Origin: Nitzschia sp. pyKryTriq1
Taxonomy: Eukaryota; Bacillariophyta; Bacillariophyceae; Bacillariales; Bacillariaceae
NCBI GenBank assembly: GCA_956465555.1
Contig: OY101121.1
Coordinates: 124,001 to 188,000 of the forward strand
Direction of reading: 5' to 3'
DNA length: 64,000 nt
The position numbers were made by a program, and so were the translations under genes. The stretch's first letter is position 1; each line of letters starts with the position of its first letter. Below the pieces are notes generated by a model. The model saw only the letters and a program-made list of their open reading frames with translations. It searched no databases and was not told the DNA's origin. Below are positions 1 to 9,368 of this stretch, piece after piece.

Positions 1-1000
1 CCATAAGGTCAGAGGCAATCTCGAGCGGATTGAAGCAGATGTGGTGACGTATCGTTGATCTACAGGAATCGATTTGAAGAATGACTAACAATAGTAGATT
101 TTCCGAGGACCATCCTCCTGTAATTGTACTGTACGAGTAGCTATAGTATTGCTAGCTACTACTACTACTAGTAGTATATGTATATATATATATCAGAGCA
201 AACCGGATAACTTCTGGCTGGAGCCGGCTGGACCCCTCGTAGTAGTAGAGTAGAGTGTGCTGTGCTGTGCATGGATCTGCTTTACGATATACTCTACTAC
301 TCGTAGAGAGCCACTCTACCGGTAGTAGGTAATAATAGACCGGCAGGCAGAGAACCGTCAGGTGGAGTCACTATTCGTCCTCTAAGATTTAGTAGCATGC
401 TGTTTGTCATAATATGAGATTCTATCTCTTTCTTTTCTAGGAATGCCATGTAAAGTTTTTTAAGGCATGCTGGTATGGTATAGAGAGGTAGCAGCATTAC
501 TACGACTGCTAAGTATATAGTACTACTAGTACCTCTACTAGGAGATACTACAGCTGACACCTCTTGTTCGAGGATATTGATTTGGTTATTTGGACAACGC
601 CGTCCAACTAAAGTTGCAATAAAATCCAAAAGTGGCTTGACTACTACTGGTATCGCAACACGTAAAAGCACGGTTCAAACAACGCATGGAATAATGGACG
701 AAAACCCGGAGGTATGTCCAAATATCGGCCCAGGATGACCGATAATGTCCGTTAAAAAAGTGGGATAATTAATTATTTGCAAAATCTCGCGCGAGCATAA
801 CTACTAGTAACGCAAATAGGAACAATGCGATCACCCACGCACAATTGGTACGAGTACCTGTACAAGTGTGCCATTCATTCGGAAGCAGATCAAACCATGA
901 TGGTGCACCTCAATTTGATATGTGCAAACGCTCCCGCGTGGAATGAACAAATCTTGGCAATTCAACGGCCCTTTCATTCCATACCGATATAGTTAGTCTA

Positions 1001-1026
1001 TCATTTCATTTCATTTCATTTCATTT
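1001..1026. repeat. TTTCA pentanucleotide microsatellite
   Basis: About five tandem TTTCA units lie 130 bp upstream of the amidohydrolase start, probably in its promoter or 5' UTR. Confidence 0.85.
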
Positions 1027-1116
1027 TCAATAGCAGCCAGATCGGTATCTATTGAAACTTTCTGAAAGAGATTGAAGCCAACCATCGCTCCCTGTATACG
1101 AATATCGTATCCAAGC

Positions 1117-1143
1117 ATCAGTATCAGTATCAGTATCAGTATA
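1117..1143. repeat. ATCAGT hexanucleotide microsatellite in the 5' leader
   Basis: About four and a half tandem ATCAGT units end just before the ATG at 1153. In the gene's frame they would read as Ser-Ile repeats, but the only upstream in-frame start is a TTG, so this is most likely leader sequence. Confidence 0.8.
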
Positions 1144-1152
1144 TTCAATATC

Positions 1153-3009
1153 ATGAAGGCACAAGTCACTTGTACAGGCGCACTCTCGCTTGTCCTGGCT
1201 GCCCTCGAGCTGGGACAGCAGGTGCATCCATCCAGCGGATATGTCTTGGTTGGAAACGGGGAGTTTTACACTATGGAAGATGCGAACCCTGTCGTTGAAG
1301 CCATCGCAATGGAGGAGGGAAAGATTGTCGGCATGGGCACAGTAACGTCCTTACGAGACTCGCTCGGCAAAGAACAAGGCTTCTGGGATCTCAATGGCCG
1401 CCTGGTCCTCCCTGGATTTCAAGACGTGCATGTGCATGCCGTTGAAGCAGGTATCAACTCTGGCCTTTGTTACATACCCGAAGACATTGACTTGTACGAT
1501 ATTCCGAGGAGACTTCGGAACTGTAAAAATGGCGGCAAGTTTGGTGATCAAGGCTGGATCGTCGCTGTCGGTGTGGATACCGGGCTTCTCATGGAGCAAG
1601 TGTGGGAAAACGACCACGACTGGCCAATTGACCTCCTCGATTTAGAATTCCCCGACACTCCTGTCCTTATCCTCGACAACTTGGGCCATTCTGCTGTTGT
1701 CAACACGGCGGCGTTCGAGCAGTCCGATATGATCCTCTATTACGACGAAGGGAATCCTCCAGGTGGAATCATCGGTCGCGATGAGTGGGACGGACAGATT
1801 TACCTCACTGGTGTAGTTGGTGAGAATGCCCAGCAAAGCTTTAGAACTGCAGCATTTCCTCCTTCCGACAAGAACAAGCAGATCGCCTACAATGGCTTGT
1901 TGAGATCAATGTCGACCCTTGCCAGCTATGGTATTACATCTGTGTCGGATGCAGGTGGATTTTGGAAGCAGGCGCAAACTGAATCTTGGGCACGAGCAGA
2001 GGCGGAAGGCAAGATGAAGGTTCGGGCTAGCAATGCATTCTATATCTACCCTGACATCGGCCTCACGGAGCAAATGTTCATTTTGCTGGGTCAGTTTTCC
2101 AATAACAAGACCAAATTGGTTCGTTTCAATCAGGCCAAGATATATGTGGATGGAATATTGTCTCTGGGCTCCTCTGCTCTAAACGAGCCGTACGAAGATT
2201 TCATGCAACTGCCAGCAGACGAAGCATTGGGCTTTGAATATTTTGATACCCAGGAATTCCTACAGTCAACCGCTGACCAGCTCACCGACGGAGGCTACCA
2301 ATTGCATTTTCACGTCACGGGCGATCGTGGAGCCTCGATTGCCCTCGACACAATCTCAAATTTGGCCAACAACAGAACCGGTCCACACCGTCTTACTCAT
2401 TGTTATCTCGTGGACGAAGCGGATCGCGGACGTTTCAAGGAACTGAACGTTGTGGCTGACTTCCAATTAGCGCCAAGCAGTTTGGACCCTTCATACAGGA
2501 GCTTCATCTCGGATGTCATTGGTCCCACTCGTGCAAGCGAGTTGCTCCCTGTGAAAGAAGTTCTCGATACCGGTGCTGTCGTAACTCTGAGCAGTGACTG
2601 GGACGCAGATGAGCTTGATCCCTTGGTAAAACTGAAGATTGCACTTACACTTCCTGGTGGGAAGGCGATTCCCGATTTGCACACTGCTATCAAGATGATG
2701 ACGGTCAACCCCGCCATTGCTTTGCAACAAGAGGATTCCACTGGTTCCCTCCAGGTCGGTAAAGTCGCTGATTTTGTGATTCTTTCTCGCAACATCTTTG
2801 ATCTGGCCCCCGCGGAAATCGATGAAGCGGAGGTCTTGGTAACTGTCATGAACGGAGAAAGGACTTACGACCCCGATGGTCTATATGGTTCCAAGATTGG
2901 AACACGTCCCACCGCTTCTTCTGCTCCAGGAATGATGAGGTTTGTATCCGTATCTTTGGGTGTGGCAGCGAGCTTCACTACGCTGGCGCTCCTTGATATC
3001 CTTTTTTAG
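1153..3009 (+). CDS. Secreted amidohydrolase, YtcJ-like (Amidohydro_3), with possible GPI tail
   Basis: A 618-residue metal-dependent hydrolase of the amidohydrolase superfamily. Such enzymes hydrolyse C-N bonds (amides, N-formyl and related groups); the substrate cannot be told from sequence. The metal-binding HVH follows the typical LVLPGFQD strand (His93, His95). Later hallmarks are FHVTGDRG, LTHCYLV and the catalytic-type SSDWDAD. Residues 1-22 form a signal peptide. The last 20 or so residues are hydrophobic, follow a small-residue stretch (SSAPG) and end without a charged tail, as in GPI-anchored proteins. The ATG at 1153 was chosen because the in-frame codons further 5' begin with TTG and translate a microsatellite. 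No intron is needed. An extracellular, membrane-tethered enzyme is inferred; the family assignment is firm. Confidence 0.88.
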   Translation: MKAQVTCTGALSLVLAALELGQQVHPSSGYVLVGNGEFYTMEDANPVVEAIAMEEGKIVGMGTVTSLRDSLGKEQGFWDLNGRLVLPGFQDVHVHAVEAGINSGLCYIPEDIDLYDIPRRLRNCKNGGKFGDQGWIVAVGVDTGLLMEQVWENDHDWPIDLLDLEFPDTPVLILDNLGHSAVVNTAAFEQSDMILYYDEGNPPGGIIGRDEWDGQIYLTGVVGENAQQSFRTAAFPPSDKNKQIAYNGLLRSMSTLASYGITSVSDAGGFWKQAQTESWARAEAEGKMKVRASNAFYIYPDIGLTEQMFILLGQFSNNKTKLVRFNQAKIYVDGILSLGSSALNEPYEDFMQLPADEALGFEYFDTQEFLQSTADQLTDGGYQLHFHVTGDRGASIALDTISNLANNRTGPHRLTHCYLVDEADRGRFKELNVVADFQLAPSSLDPSYRSFISDVIGPTRASELLPVKEVLDTGAVVTLSSDWDADELDPLVKLKIALTLPGGKAIPDLHTAIKMMTVNPAIALQQEDSTGSLQVGKVADFVILSRNIFDLAPAEIDEAEVLVTVMNGERTYDPDGLYGSKIGTRPTASSAPGMMRFVSVSLGVAASFTTLALLDILF

Positions 3010-3292
3010 AGCTATTTCCCTATTTCATTTCGATTTGCACACTTTGGGGGTTGTGCATGACGACTCCCATGTTCTTCCCGCAGCCAAACAAAACTACATA
3101 CTTATGCAGTTCCTACTAGCTAGAGCCAAGTATACGTAGCTACTCTCTAGCGAAGCGATTCGACAATACTTGTGCCGCGAGAGCGTCGCGACGACACGAG
3201 ATTGAAACGAAAAAGAAACCATGTAGACAAGACTACTGTGTTGTGGACTGGTACAGCACTATAGCAGTGCGTGCCAACTAGTCGTACTGTAG

Positions 3293-3610
3293 TTAGTGGC
3301 GATGTTTGAGGTTTGCCTTGGCAGCCATGATCTCCGCCTGATTGAAGCCGCCACCTCCACCGCCACCGGCACCTCCAGCGGCAGCAGGACTGGGCCCTTT
3401 TCCCGTTTTCAGCTGATGCGTATGAATTTCTTGCTGCTTCTGGTTCCGTTTTTTATCAGGATCCTGTATGTGACGGAGGCGTTTTTTCTGGTTGACGCAA
3501 GCCTTTCGATGTTGTTCCAGTCCAGGATCCTTGAATCCTGTCTTCTTTCGTTTGGCATAGGCTTCCGCTTCTCTTCGCTGTTGCGCATTTTTACTACCAG
3601 TGCATCCCAT
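3293..3610 (-). CDS. Small basic protein with MGC N-terminus, function unknown
   Basis: A 105-residue frame that I do not recognise as a named family. It opens MGCTGSK, a classic context for N-myristoylation at Gly2 with palmitoylation at Cys3, suggesting membrane attachment. The middle is strongly charged (many Lys, Arg, Gln), then a Gly/Ala run (seven Gly) and a short amphipathic end rich in Ala and Lys. The frame is open 22 codons further 5', but ATG 3610 gives the acylation motif. The opposite strand is also open here. The charged, protein-like composition favours the minus strand. Acylation is an inference. Confidence 0.5.
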   Translation of the reverse strand: MGCTGSKNAQQRREAEAYAKRKKTGFKDPGLEQHRKACVNQKKRLRHIQDPDKKRNQKQQEIHTHQLKTGKGPSPAAAGGAGGGGGGGFNQAEIMAAKANLKHRH

Positions 3611-4312
3611 TGCAATATCGTGAAGTGCTGCTCGTATGTCGTACTGCAGTTCTTGCGTTGATGATTGATAATACAATAATAGTCCTATGATACTGTAGGA
3701 CTATTACGAAGTACCGTGAGAGGGATGCCCGAGACGACAGGGAAGGGAGAGACGAGAAAAAAGGAAAATGGGAAAATGGATATTATGCTGCTTGAAAAGC
3801 AATACTCGTAACTCGTACTAATGGTACAGTAGGGGTAGCCGCTATGAGTACTGTAATAGTACTGTACTGGTCGGTACGAGTAGGTACCGGTAGGCATACC
3901 TGGTACCGTACGTGTACGTGTACGGTATTCAAAATGCCCACCACGGCGAAGCCTACCCCAGTCCCGCATTTCCCCCGTTCACGAATTGAAAGAATAAAGT
4001 CGTTTTAGTCGTCAATCGAAAGTCGCCGTGTTTCTCCGAACTTCCCTTTTGTTCGTGCACCGTACTGCGAACTCATAACGAGAGTTCGTGCACTTCTCCC
4101 AACGTCTTTTGTGTCTTGTCATCATATGCAACTCTCTCCATTTATTCATTCCATTTCTTGGGTTGTGGTTTGGAAGAGCGGTACAACCCAAACGCAACTC
4201 TACAAGTAATATCAATCCTACTGTAGCTCGCAACAGCTCTTTCAACCAAGCCAAACCAAGCCAAAACGAACACGAATACTCGTACAGTGCCGGTGATCAT
4301 TCAGCCATAGCC
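3611..4312. other. Divergent intergenic region rich in GTAC motifs
   Basis: This region separates the minus-strand small protein from the plus-strand UBA/PUB gene. Around 3800-3935 it is packed with GTAC, TACTCGTA and GTACCGGTA words. No separate gene is seen. The hydrophobic open stretch directly 5' of ATG 4313 starts with GTG and is taken as leader. Confidence 0.6.
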
Positions 4313-5695
4313 ATGTTTCGAAGACTTGCCGACCGCGTTTCTTCAGCGGTTGCTTCTGCGACAGGCTCCAGCGAAGGTGGTACAAGTAATTCAAATGCAA
4401 GTGTAAGCGTTTCATCAGTCGACCACCTGACCAGCATGGGGTTTTCCAGCGCCGACGCGCAGCACGCGTTACAGATCTCTGGTGGAAACGTGGAGCAGGC
4501 AGCCGAGTGGCTGCTGACAAATACGAGAAATGTTCCCAGTAGGAATGCTGCAGTGGCTGCCAACACTGCGCAAACAGAGGAGGACGAGCTGCAAAAGGCA
4601 ATTTCTGCCAGCCTAGAGGAAGCAGGTGCAAATGCAAAGAATGCACTCGTAAAGGCTAATAGTACCGGTATTGGTACCGGTACTTCGGCCCAGACTGCCG
4701 CCTCCAGACGGGCGGGGCAGGCTGCGCTTTCGCGGTTCGAGAACCAAAACAAGAAACCCGCCAAGAAAGCCCCTAAATCGAACGGCCCTTCGGCCCTGAA
4801 AACCACGAGTGCGAGCGCAGTCAGTGCGACTACCGGTATCGGTACCGGTACCGCTTCCATTACTACGGCGCTTCAAAGCCATCCGAACGTCAAGGTCCCC
4901 AAGCGCCTGAGTCAGCACGACACAGAAAATGTCATTCTGCGATGTGCCCAAAGAGTAGCGCCAAATGCCTCTGCAGTGGATACTCTCCTCAAGTCTCTCA
5001 AACAACTGCAAGCAAGCCCCACTAATCTCAGGTATCGCACCGTTGACACATCAACACCAGGATCCAAGCGTTCTTTAGACGCGCCGGGGGCTGTCGATTT
5101 CTTAAAAGCCATGGGATATCACACGAGTCACAACAACCACAACGTTCTTGAGCTCAGTTTCGTGGATCCGGCAACCTTGTTTCTGGGAATTTCGGCTCTC
5201 GAGCAGGTACAACTCACGTCACCAGAATATAAGAAAAACAAGGCGGAAGTTCTCTTTGATAGAGAAATTCAACTAATTCTCGCTTCGGCCGACCAAGACA
5301 TGGAGGAGGCGCTGAGGCGGTCGGAATTCATGACCAAACTTCCATCTGAACCGACCATGGGCGGAGGTATTATCACTATTGAACTCTCGTCCACAAAGAT
5401 TCAACGGAAATTCGACGGGGATGACTGTCTCCAGGATATTTTAAATTGGTTGGGGGCCAATGGCTCCGTCATTCCCGAAAAGTTGGACCAAAAAACATGG
5501 TTCCTCGTCGATCGTCACCACTCAAACTCAATCGCTTACAACATCCAGGAACTCAAGGGAAAGACGTTGCAATACATCGGCTGCTGGCCATCAGCACGAT
5601 TGGCGGTCGTTCCAGAACCTCCAGCCGAGTCGGACAGAATGCCGAGTTCGTCACGAGGCCTTGGCGCAGCACCAATGGACGTACTCAAAATATAA
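4313..5695 (+). CDS. UBA-UIM-PUB-UBX-like adaptor (p97/CDC48 cofactor type)
   Basis: A 460-residue single-exon protein. A UBA domain spans about 34-72 (MGFSSADAQHAL core), followed by a ubiquitin-interacting motif at about 88-105 (EEDELQKAISASLEEA). A PUB domain covers about 200-305 (NVILRCAQ... NLRYRTVD... FLKAMGY). A second acidic helix lies at about 316-338. A beta-rich UBX-like fold is at about 350-435 (TKIQRKFDGDDCLQDILNWL). PUB and UBX modules bind the AAA ATPase p97/CDC48, and UBA and UIM bind ubiquitin, so a role delivering ubiquitinated clients to p97 is inferred. UBXN6 in animals joins PUB and UBX in a similar way. The linker has Gly-Thr repeats encoded by GGTACCGGTA words. A longer N-terminus from 4088 would need a GTG start. 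Confidence 0.82.
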   Translation: MFRRLADRVSSAVASATGSSEGGTSNSNASVSVSSVDHLTSMGFSSADAQHALQISGGNVEQAAEWLLTNTRNVPSRNAAVAANTAQTEEDELQKAISASLEEAGANAKNALVKANSTGIGTGTSAQTAASRRAGQAALSRFENQNKKPAKKAPKSNGPSALKTTSASAVSATTGIGTGTASITTALQSHPNVKVPKRLSQHDTENVILRCAQRVAPNASAVDTLLKSLKQLQASPTNLRYRTVDTSTPGSKRSLDAPGAVDFLKAMGYHTSHNNHNVLELSFVDPATLFLGISALEQVQLTSPEYKKNKAEVLFDREIQLILASADQDMEEALRRSEFMTKLPSEPTMGGGIITIELSSTKIQRKFDGDDCLQDILNWLGANGSVIPEKLDQKTWFLVDRHHSNSIAYNIQELKGKTLQYIGCWPSARLAVVPEPPAESDRMPSSSRGLGAAPMDVLKI

Positions 5696-5865
5696 AACTT
5701 GCTCTCCACGAGTGACAGTTCTTTTTAATTTCAGAAATCACGCTGAGATGATAATACCAAAATTTTACCATAAGCTTTAAAACTACAGCAAGGAATACCT
5801 TGTCTTCCCATGGCAGGCGGAGTACGAATGATGTAGGTGTGAAAGGCATGGCTTTAACCACTGGT

Positions 5866-7665
5866 CTAGACTGTCGGCACTGGGGGGACTGCAGCCTCGG
5901 CTAGTCGCCCCACACCGCCGGACATATTTTTGAGGAGTCCTTTTCCATCCTTGGTAGATCCCGGCATTTCCTCTTTCTTCTCATTCGATGTCTTCGCACT
6001 TGCATCCTTGTCAGATTGTTTCATATAGTATAGCTCCATGGCTTTCTTCTGTCTCATGCGATCAGCAGAGGCCAGCTCTTTATAATATTCGCGTTCTCCT
6101 TCTGGGAGAGCCTTCCAACGTTGGCCAACCATTTGTGCAAGCGTTCGAAAACTGATTTTGCCATGCGTTTTACGATGAGGTCTTCGCTTCTTTTCAGACG
6201 GGAGTAGAGATTGAAGTAGAGCACGTGGTGTCTTGGTTGAGTCTTCACCTTCTTCCATTTCTTCGTCGAAGACGCAGTCAGCGCCAGCACAAGCATTGTC
6301 GTCGTCGGTCCCATCTTTCCCTTCGCCCTTTGGTTCCTTCTCGGTTTCCACTGAGCTTTTTACGACGTCAGTAGAGCTTCCTTTGTGCCCAGCACCCTTT
6401 CCTTCAATTTCCTTCAAAATACGTTCGCGTTCAACCGAAAAGAAAAGATTATAGGCACTGAGCGGACGCCTTGGCATGTCGGCAGGTTTCTTCTTGTGTT
6501 GACGTTTTGGCTTCAGGGATGAGATCATCATAGGATGTAGATCCAACTTTCCCAAGTCTCCTCCACCGCCCAACTTTCCCAAGTCTCCTCCACCTCCCAA
6601 CCTCGAAGGTGTGTCGCCACCACCACCAAATACGCGTCGGTTTCCCAGGTCCATCATGAAGCCAGCCGCTGTCTGTTGCTGCTGCAATGAAGAAAGCAAA
6701 AATGACGAAGGTGGATCGAGCCGTTGGAGCTGGTGGTCCCCACCAGAAGAGAAGCCCCCTCCAATGAAGGCCCTCTGCTGTTCTTCCTGCTGAGTCCGCA
6801 ACAAAAAATCATCAAAGCGCTGGCCTCCCGCCGGTGGGAGGAAGAACGAGTTGTTGTTGGCCGCAGTGCCACCTGCCGGTGTGGCCATGAACCCTCCCCC
6901 TGCCGTGTTGTTGCTATTTGTACCTGTTGCTTGCTGCTGCTGGTCCTGCATCATCGAGGCGAATGGATTGTTGGGGTTTGATCCAGAGGAAGAAAAGTTC
7001 AAGCCGCCGTTTGCTAACGGTACACCACCGCCGCCTTGAGGAAAGCAAAGTGCTGCTGGGAGCGCCCTCATGCTACTGTTCTGCTGCTGCTGCTGCTGCT
7101 GCTGCTGCAATTGCATGAGCTCGTCAGTGAAAGAGTTCGTAGTACCAGGCTGGGAGTCTTGTGGTTCTGGTGCTGGGAAATTTTGCTGCATTTCTTGGCG
7201 CCGACGACGAGCAAGTAGTAGCTGCAGTAGAAGTTCTTCTTCGCGGTCGGCTTGCTGGGGCATTGTGCTGCCAGCGTTGCCCATCATGATCCCCCCTCCG
7301 GCGCCTAGCGCGTTGTTCTGGGCCATCATGGTCATGTTCTGCTGCCCCCCGAACATCGAGGAGGCACCAGGAAAGTTTCCCATCATCGCTCCTCCTTCTC
7401 TCGCCATTCCAAACGAATTGCCATCTTGGCCCATCTGGAGGCCTGAAGCAGCCAAGCGGCGTAGAATGTCCTGATCCAGGGCACCTGCTCCTCGGTTCGT
7501 CTGATCATGATGATCATCGTTACGACCAGCATAATCCCCTTGAGGTTGGTGCTGCTGATGCTGATGCTGATGCTGATGCTGATTATTTTGCATCACGATG
7601 TTGCCAGCATTGAATGCTCGTCCGTTGGGCGAAAAGTCTGTGTAAATATTCATCGTGGGGAACAT
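5866..7665 (-). CDS. Poly-Q HMG-box protein with interrupted HMG box
   Basis: A 599-residue, low-complexity protein with an HMG-box-like DNA-binding domain in its C-terminal third. The first half of the box (PRRPLSAYNLFFSVERERIL) is about 70 acidic residues away from the second half (ISFRTLAQMVGQRWKALPEG, then EREYYKELA). A basic stretch (KPKRQHKKK) just before it may be a nuclear signal. The N-terminal 380 residues are rich in Gln, Asn, Gly and Met and contain His-Gln runs and a CAG/CTG tract (7083-7109) coding about nine Gln. A short GGGDLGKL unit is duplicated near residue 365. This looks like a nuclear chromatin or transcription factor with a disordered activation-like region. The start is ATG 7665; the codon before it is TTG. 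Confidence 0.8.
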   Translation of the reverse strand: MFPTMNIYTDFSPNGRAFNAGNIVMQNNQHQHQHQHQQHQPQGDYAGRNDDHHDQTNRGAGALDQDILRRLAASGLQMGQDGNSFGMAREGGAMMGNFPGASSMFGGQQNMTMMAQNNALGAGGGIMMGNAGSTMPQQADREEELLLQLLLARRRRQEMQQNFPAPEPQDSQPGTTNSFTDELMQLQQQQQQQQQNSSMRALPAALCFPQGGGGVPLANGGLNFSSSGSNPNNPFASMMQDQQQQATGTNSNNTAGGGFMATPAGGTAANNNSFFLPPAGGQRFDDFLLRTQQEEQQRAFIGGGFSSGGDHQLQRLDPPSSFLLSSLQQQQTAAGFMMDLGNRRVFGGGGDTPSRLGGGGDLGKLGGGGDLGKLDLHPMMISSLKPKRQHKKKPADMPRRPLSAYNLFFSVERERILKEIEGKGAGHKGSSTDVVKSSVETEKEPKGEGKDGTDDDNACAGADCVFDEEMEEGEDSTKTPRALLQSLLPSEKKRRPHRKTHGKISFRTLAQMVGQRWKALPEGEREYYKELASADRMRQKKAMELYYMKQSDKDASAKTSNEKKEEMPGSTKDGKGLLKNMSGGVGRLAEAAVPPVPTV

Positions 7666-7998
7666 CAAAGGACTGAAAAGAGTCGATCAGCTCTGAATAA
7701 AGAAGGACGACGCTAGAGGCAATTTGCGTTTTGGGAATAAAGAAGTAAATAATGTGTGCATAATAAAAACATAGAAGAGGGTTGCGTTTCCGCTACGGCC
7801 CCTACCTGGTACCGTTACTTGTAGACCTACCTGCCTTGAAAACAGCAACAGCAACAACCGACTTTTTGGAACGAAGCAGAGGAACGAGAAACGAAGGATA
7901 ATATGGGTCGAAACGAGGTCCCTTCTATCTACTCGTACTTGGTGCCTGCATCATCATCATCGGCGATGCAGGAACAAGGAGCAGTGAACTTAACAACT

Positions 7999-8304
7999 TC
8001 AAGATTGCTGCACGAATCGATAAATATGCCTCGGAAGGAGGCGTTTGTAGATTACGATCACGGGCAATAATCTTTGGATCTTCTTTGCTATTATCAATTT
8101 CTTCTCCAGTACCTGTATAGTTTGCGAGGAACGGCATTCAAGGGGAAGTATCCCTACGGAGAGAGCGAGTGAGTAGACATTGTAGTTAGGAAATAATGAT
8201 AGAAATCTTCCATCAACAGGGAATAATGGGATTTGAAATGTAAAAATTCTGGTCGTACAAACCTTGGGATTTCGAAGCATATTATTGCCCAAAATATTCG
8301 CCAT
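7999..8304 (-). CDS. Possible small protein gene, unresolved
   Basis: An ATG at 8304 (MANILGNNMLRNPK) opens a 101-codon frame. Within it, CCCAAG/GTTTGT resembles a donor, and a pyrimidine-rich CTCTCTCCGTAG near 8154 resembles an acceptor, so a short first exon plus an intron is equally possible. A second frame from ATG 8137 codes 70 residues ending in a hydrophobic, Met-rich stretch. I do not recognise any of the products. Transcript evidence would be needed to choose. Confidence 0.22.
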   Translation of the reverse strand: MANILGNNMLRNPKVCTTRIFTFQIPLFPVDGRFLSLFPNYNVYSLALSVGILPLECRSSQTIQVLEKKLIIAKKIQRLLPVIVIYKRLLPRHIYRFVQQS

Positions 8305-8463
8305 ATTCGGGAGAAAATGCGACGGGTTCGCTAGCTAGCTCGTGAGGCGATTTTTTAATTCGGTTCAATCATGGTTCAATCAAGGTTCAATGGCGGCGCG
8401 AGCGTTTGCAACACTTCGGAATCCCACGGATGACGCAAAGACCAATCGCTATTGGTATGTGTT

Positions 8464-8588
8464 TGTTGAAATCTCCGTAGTCTGTTCTTCGTCAGCTGAC
8501 TGATGACTCGTGGGACTACTTCTTCAGTCCCGTGTCGTGTAGTATTGCTAGTAGTTCGTCTGATCTTCCGATGCACGAACCTCTCTCA
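8464..8588. repeat. 125-bp direct repeat, copy 1
   Basis: Identical to 8686-8810 except for one base (CTACTTCTTC here, CTACATCTTC there). It contains a short hairpin, GGGACT...AGTCCC. A unique spacer of 97 bp separates the copies. Confidence 0.93.
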
Positions 8589-8685
8589 CGTCTTCCTTCG
8601 CGTCGCTCATGGTTCTTTCTTTTTGCAAATCTCGCGCTCGGCCTTCTGATTATGTGAGTATTTCAATCAGTCGCTTGCGCAAGCG

Positions 8686-8810
8686 TGTTGAAATCTCCGT
8701 AGTCTGTTCTTCGTCAGCTGACTGATGACTCGTGGGACTACATCTTCAGTCCCGTGTCGTGTAGTATTGCTAGTAGTTCGTCTGATCTTCCGATGCACGA
8801 ACCTCTCTCA
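8686..8810. repeat. 125-bp direct repeat, copy 2
   Basis: Second copy of the 8464-8588 repeat, offset by 222 bp, with one substitution. It is followed directly by four AGTAA units. Confidence 0.93.
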
Positions 8811-9310
8811 AGTAAAGTAAAGTAAAGTAAACTTTCGTCTCAAACTCGAGATTATGACAATGTTATTCTACCTTTGATAACTCCGTTTGTTGGAATTGGA
8901 TCTTTGCTCTCGCCGGTCAGTCTTGGAACTGCCGAATCCAATTAATCATATCTTCCGCGATGAAGATACTAATATTCGCTCCCAACTGTCTATATCTCTA
9001 TCCCACATCCTTTCCTGTTATGGTAGTCTTTCGCTCCGTTTAGGGAATCACAATCGTTGGATTGTATTGTTCATTCTTCATGTATAGTAAACAATAGTTT
9101 CTGCTGGAACGTCGCTTCCAAGACTACCGTCCGATTGAATCGCAGACTCATCCGATTGGATCTCCATTTGGGACTGTTTCTGTACATCGCGAATCCAATT
9201 CACGACATGTGTTGGAATGTATGGCGCAGGAAGGCGCGCATGCATACACTTCCGGGTACTTGAATATCGTAGCAAGGTTTATAAAAGAGATGCCCACCTA
9301 CGAGAAGGAA

Positions 9311-9368
9311 CGTTAGTAGCTTAGCCGGCTAATACGGGTGCGAATCCCGTAGTTTCTATTGGAGAAAC
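9311..9368 (+). other. tRNA-like hairpin cluster with box A and box B matches
   Basis: TAGCTTAGCCGG (9317-9328) fits the pol III box A consensus TRGYNNARNNGG. GGTGCGAATCC (9337-9347) fits box B (GGTTCGANTCC) with one mismatch and sits in a perfect T-arm-like hairpin (ACGGG / CCCGT, seven-base loop). A further perfect hairpin follows (GTTTCT / AGAAAC, 9352-9368). No anticodon arm lies between the D-like and T-like arms and no acceptor stem can be paired. It is therefore not a normal tRNA gene: possibly a decayed tRNA, a tRNA-derived element or an unrelated structured RNA. Confidence 0.35.

Larger units (their letters stand above)
1..1152. other. Intergenic region upstream of the amidohydrolase
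   Basis: I see no supportable gene. The stretch has a TA-rich run near 175-192, many TAG/CTA triplet tracts, and a pentanucleotide microsatellite at 1001-1026. A minus-strand open frame at 297-671 (124 codons) has no recognisable domain and is probably chance. Confidence 0.6.

Noticed and set aside
297-671. 124-codon minus-strand frame near the window start
   Set aside because: No domain, no neighbour context, and composition follows TAG/CTA triplet repeats.
1072-1152. Ser-Ile repeat N-terminus on the amidohydrolase
   Set aside because: It would start at TTG and translates a microsatellite; ATG 1153 begins a good signal peptide.
4088-4312. Hydrophobic N-terminal extension on the UBA/PUB protein that could be a signal peptide for the plastid-associated CDC48 system
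   Set aside because: The frame has no ATG before 4313; the extension would start at GTG. Taken as leader unless an upstream exon exists.
9285-9357. Full-length tRNA gene around the T-arm hairpin
   Set aside because: No acceptor stem pairs with the 3' strand and no anticodon arm exists between the D-like and T-like arms.
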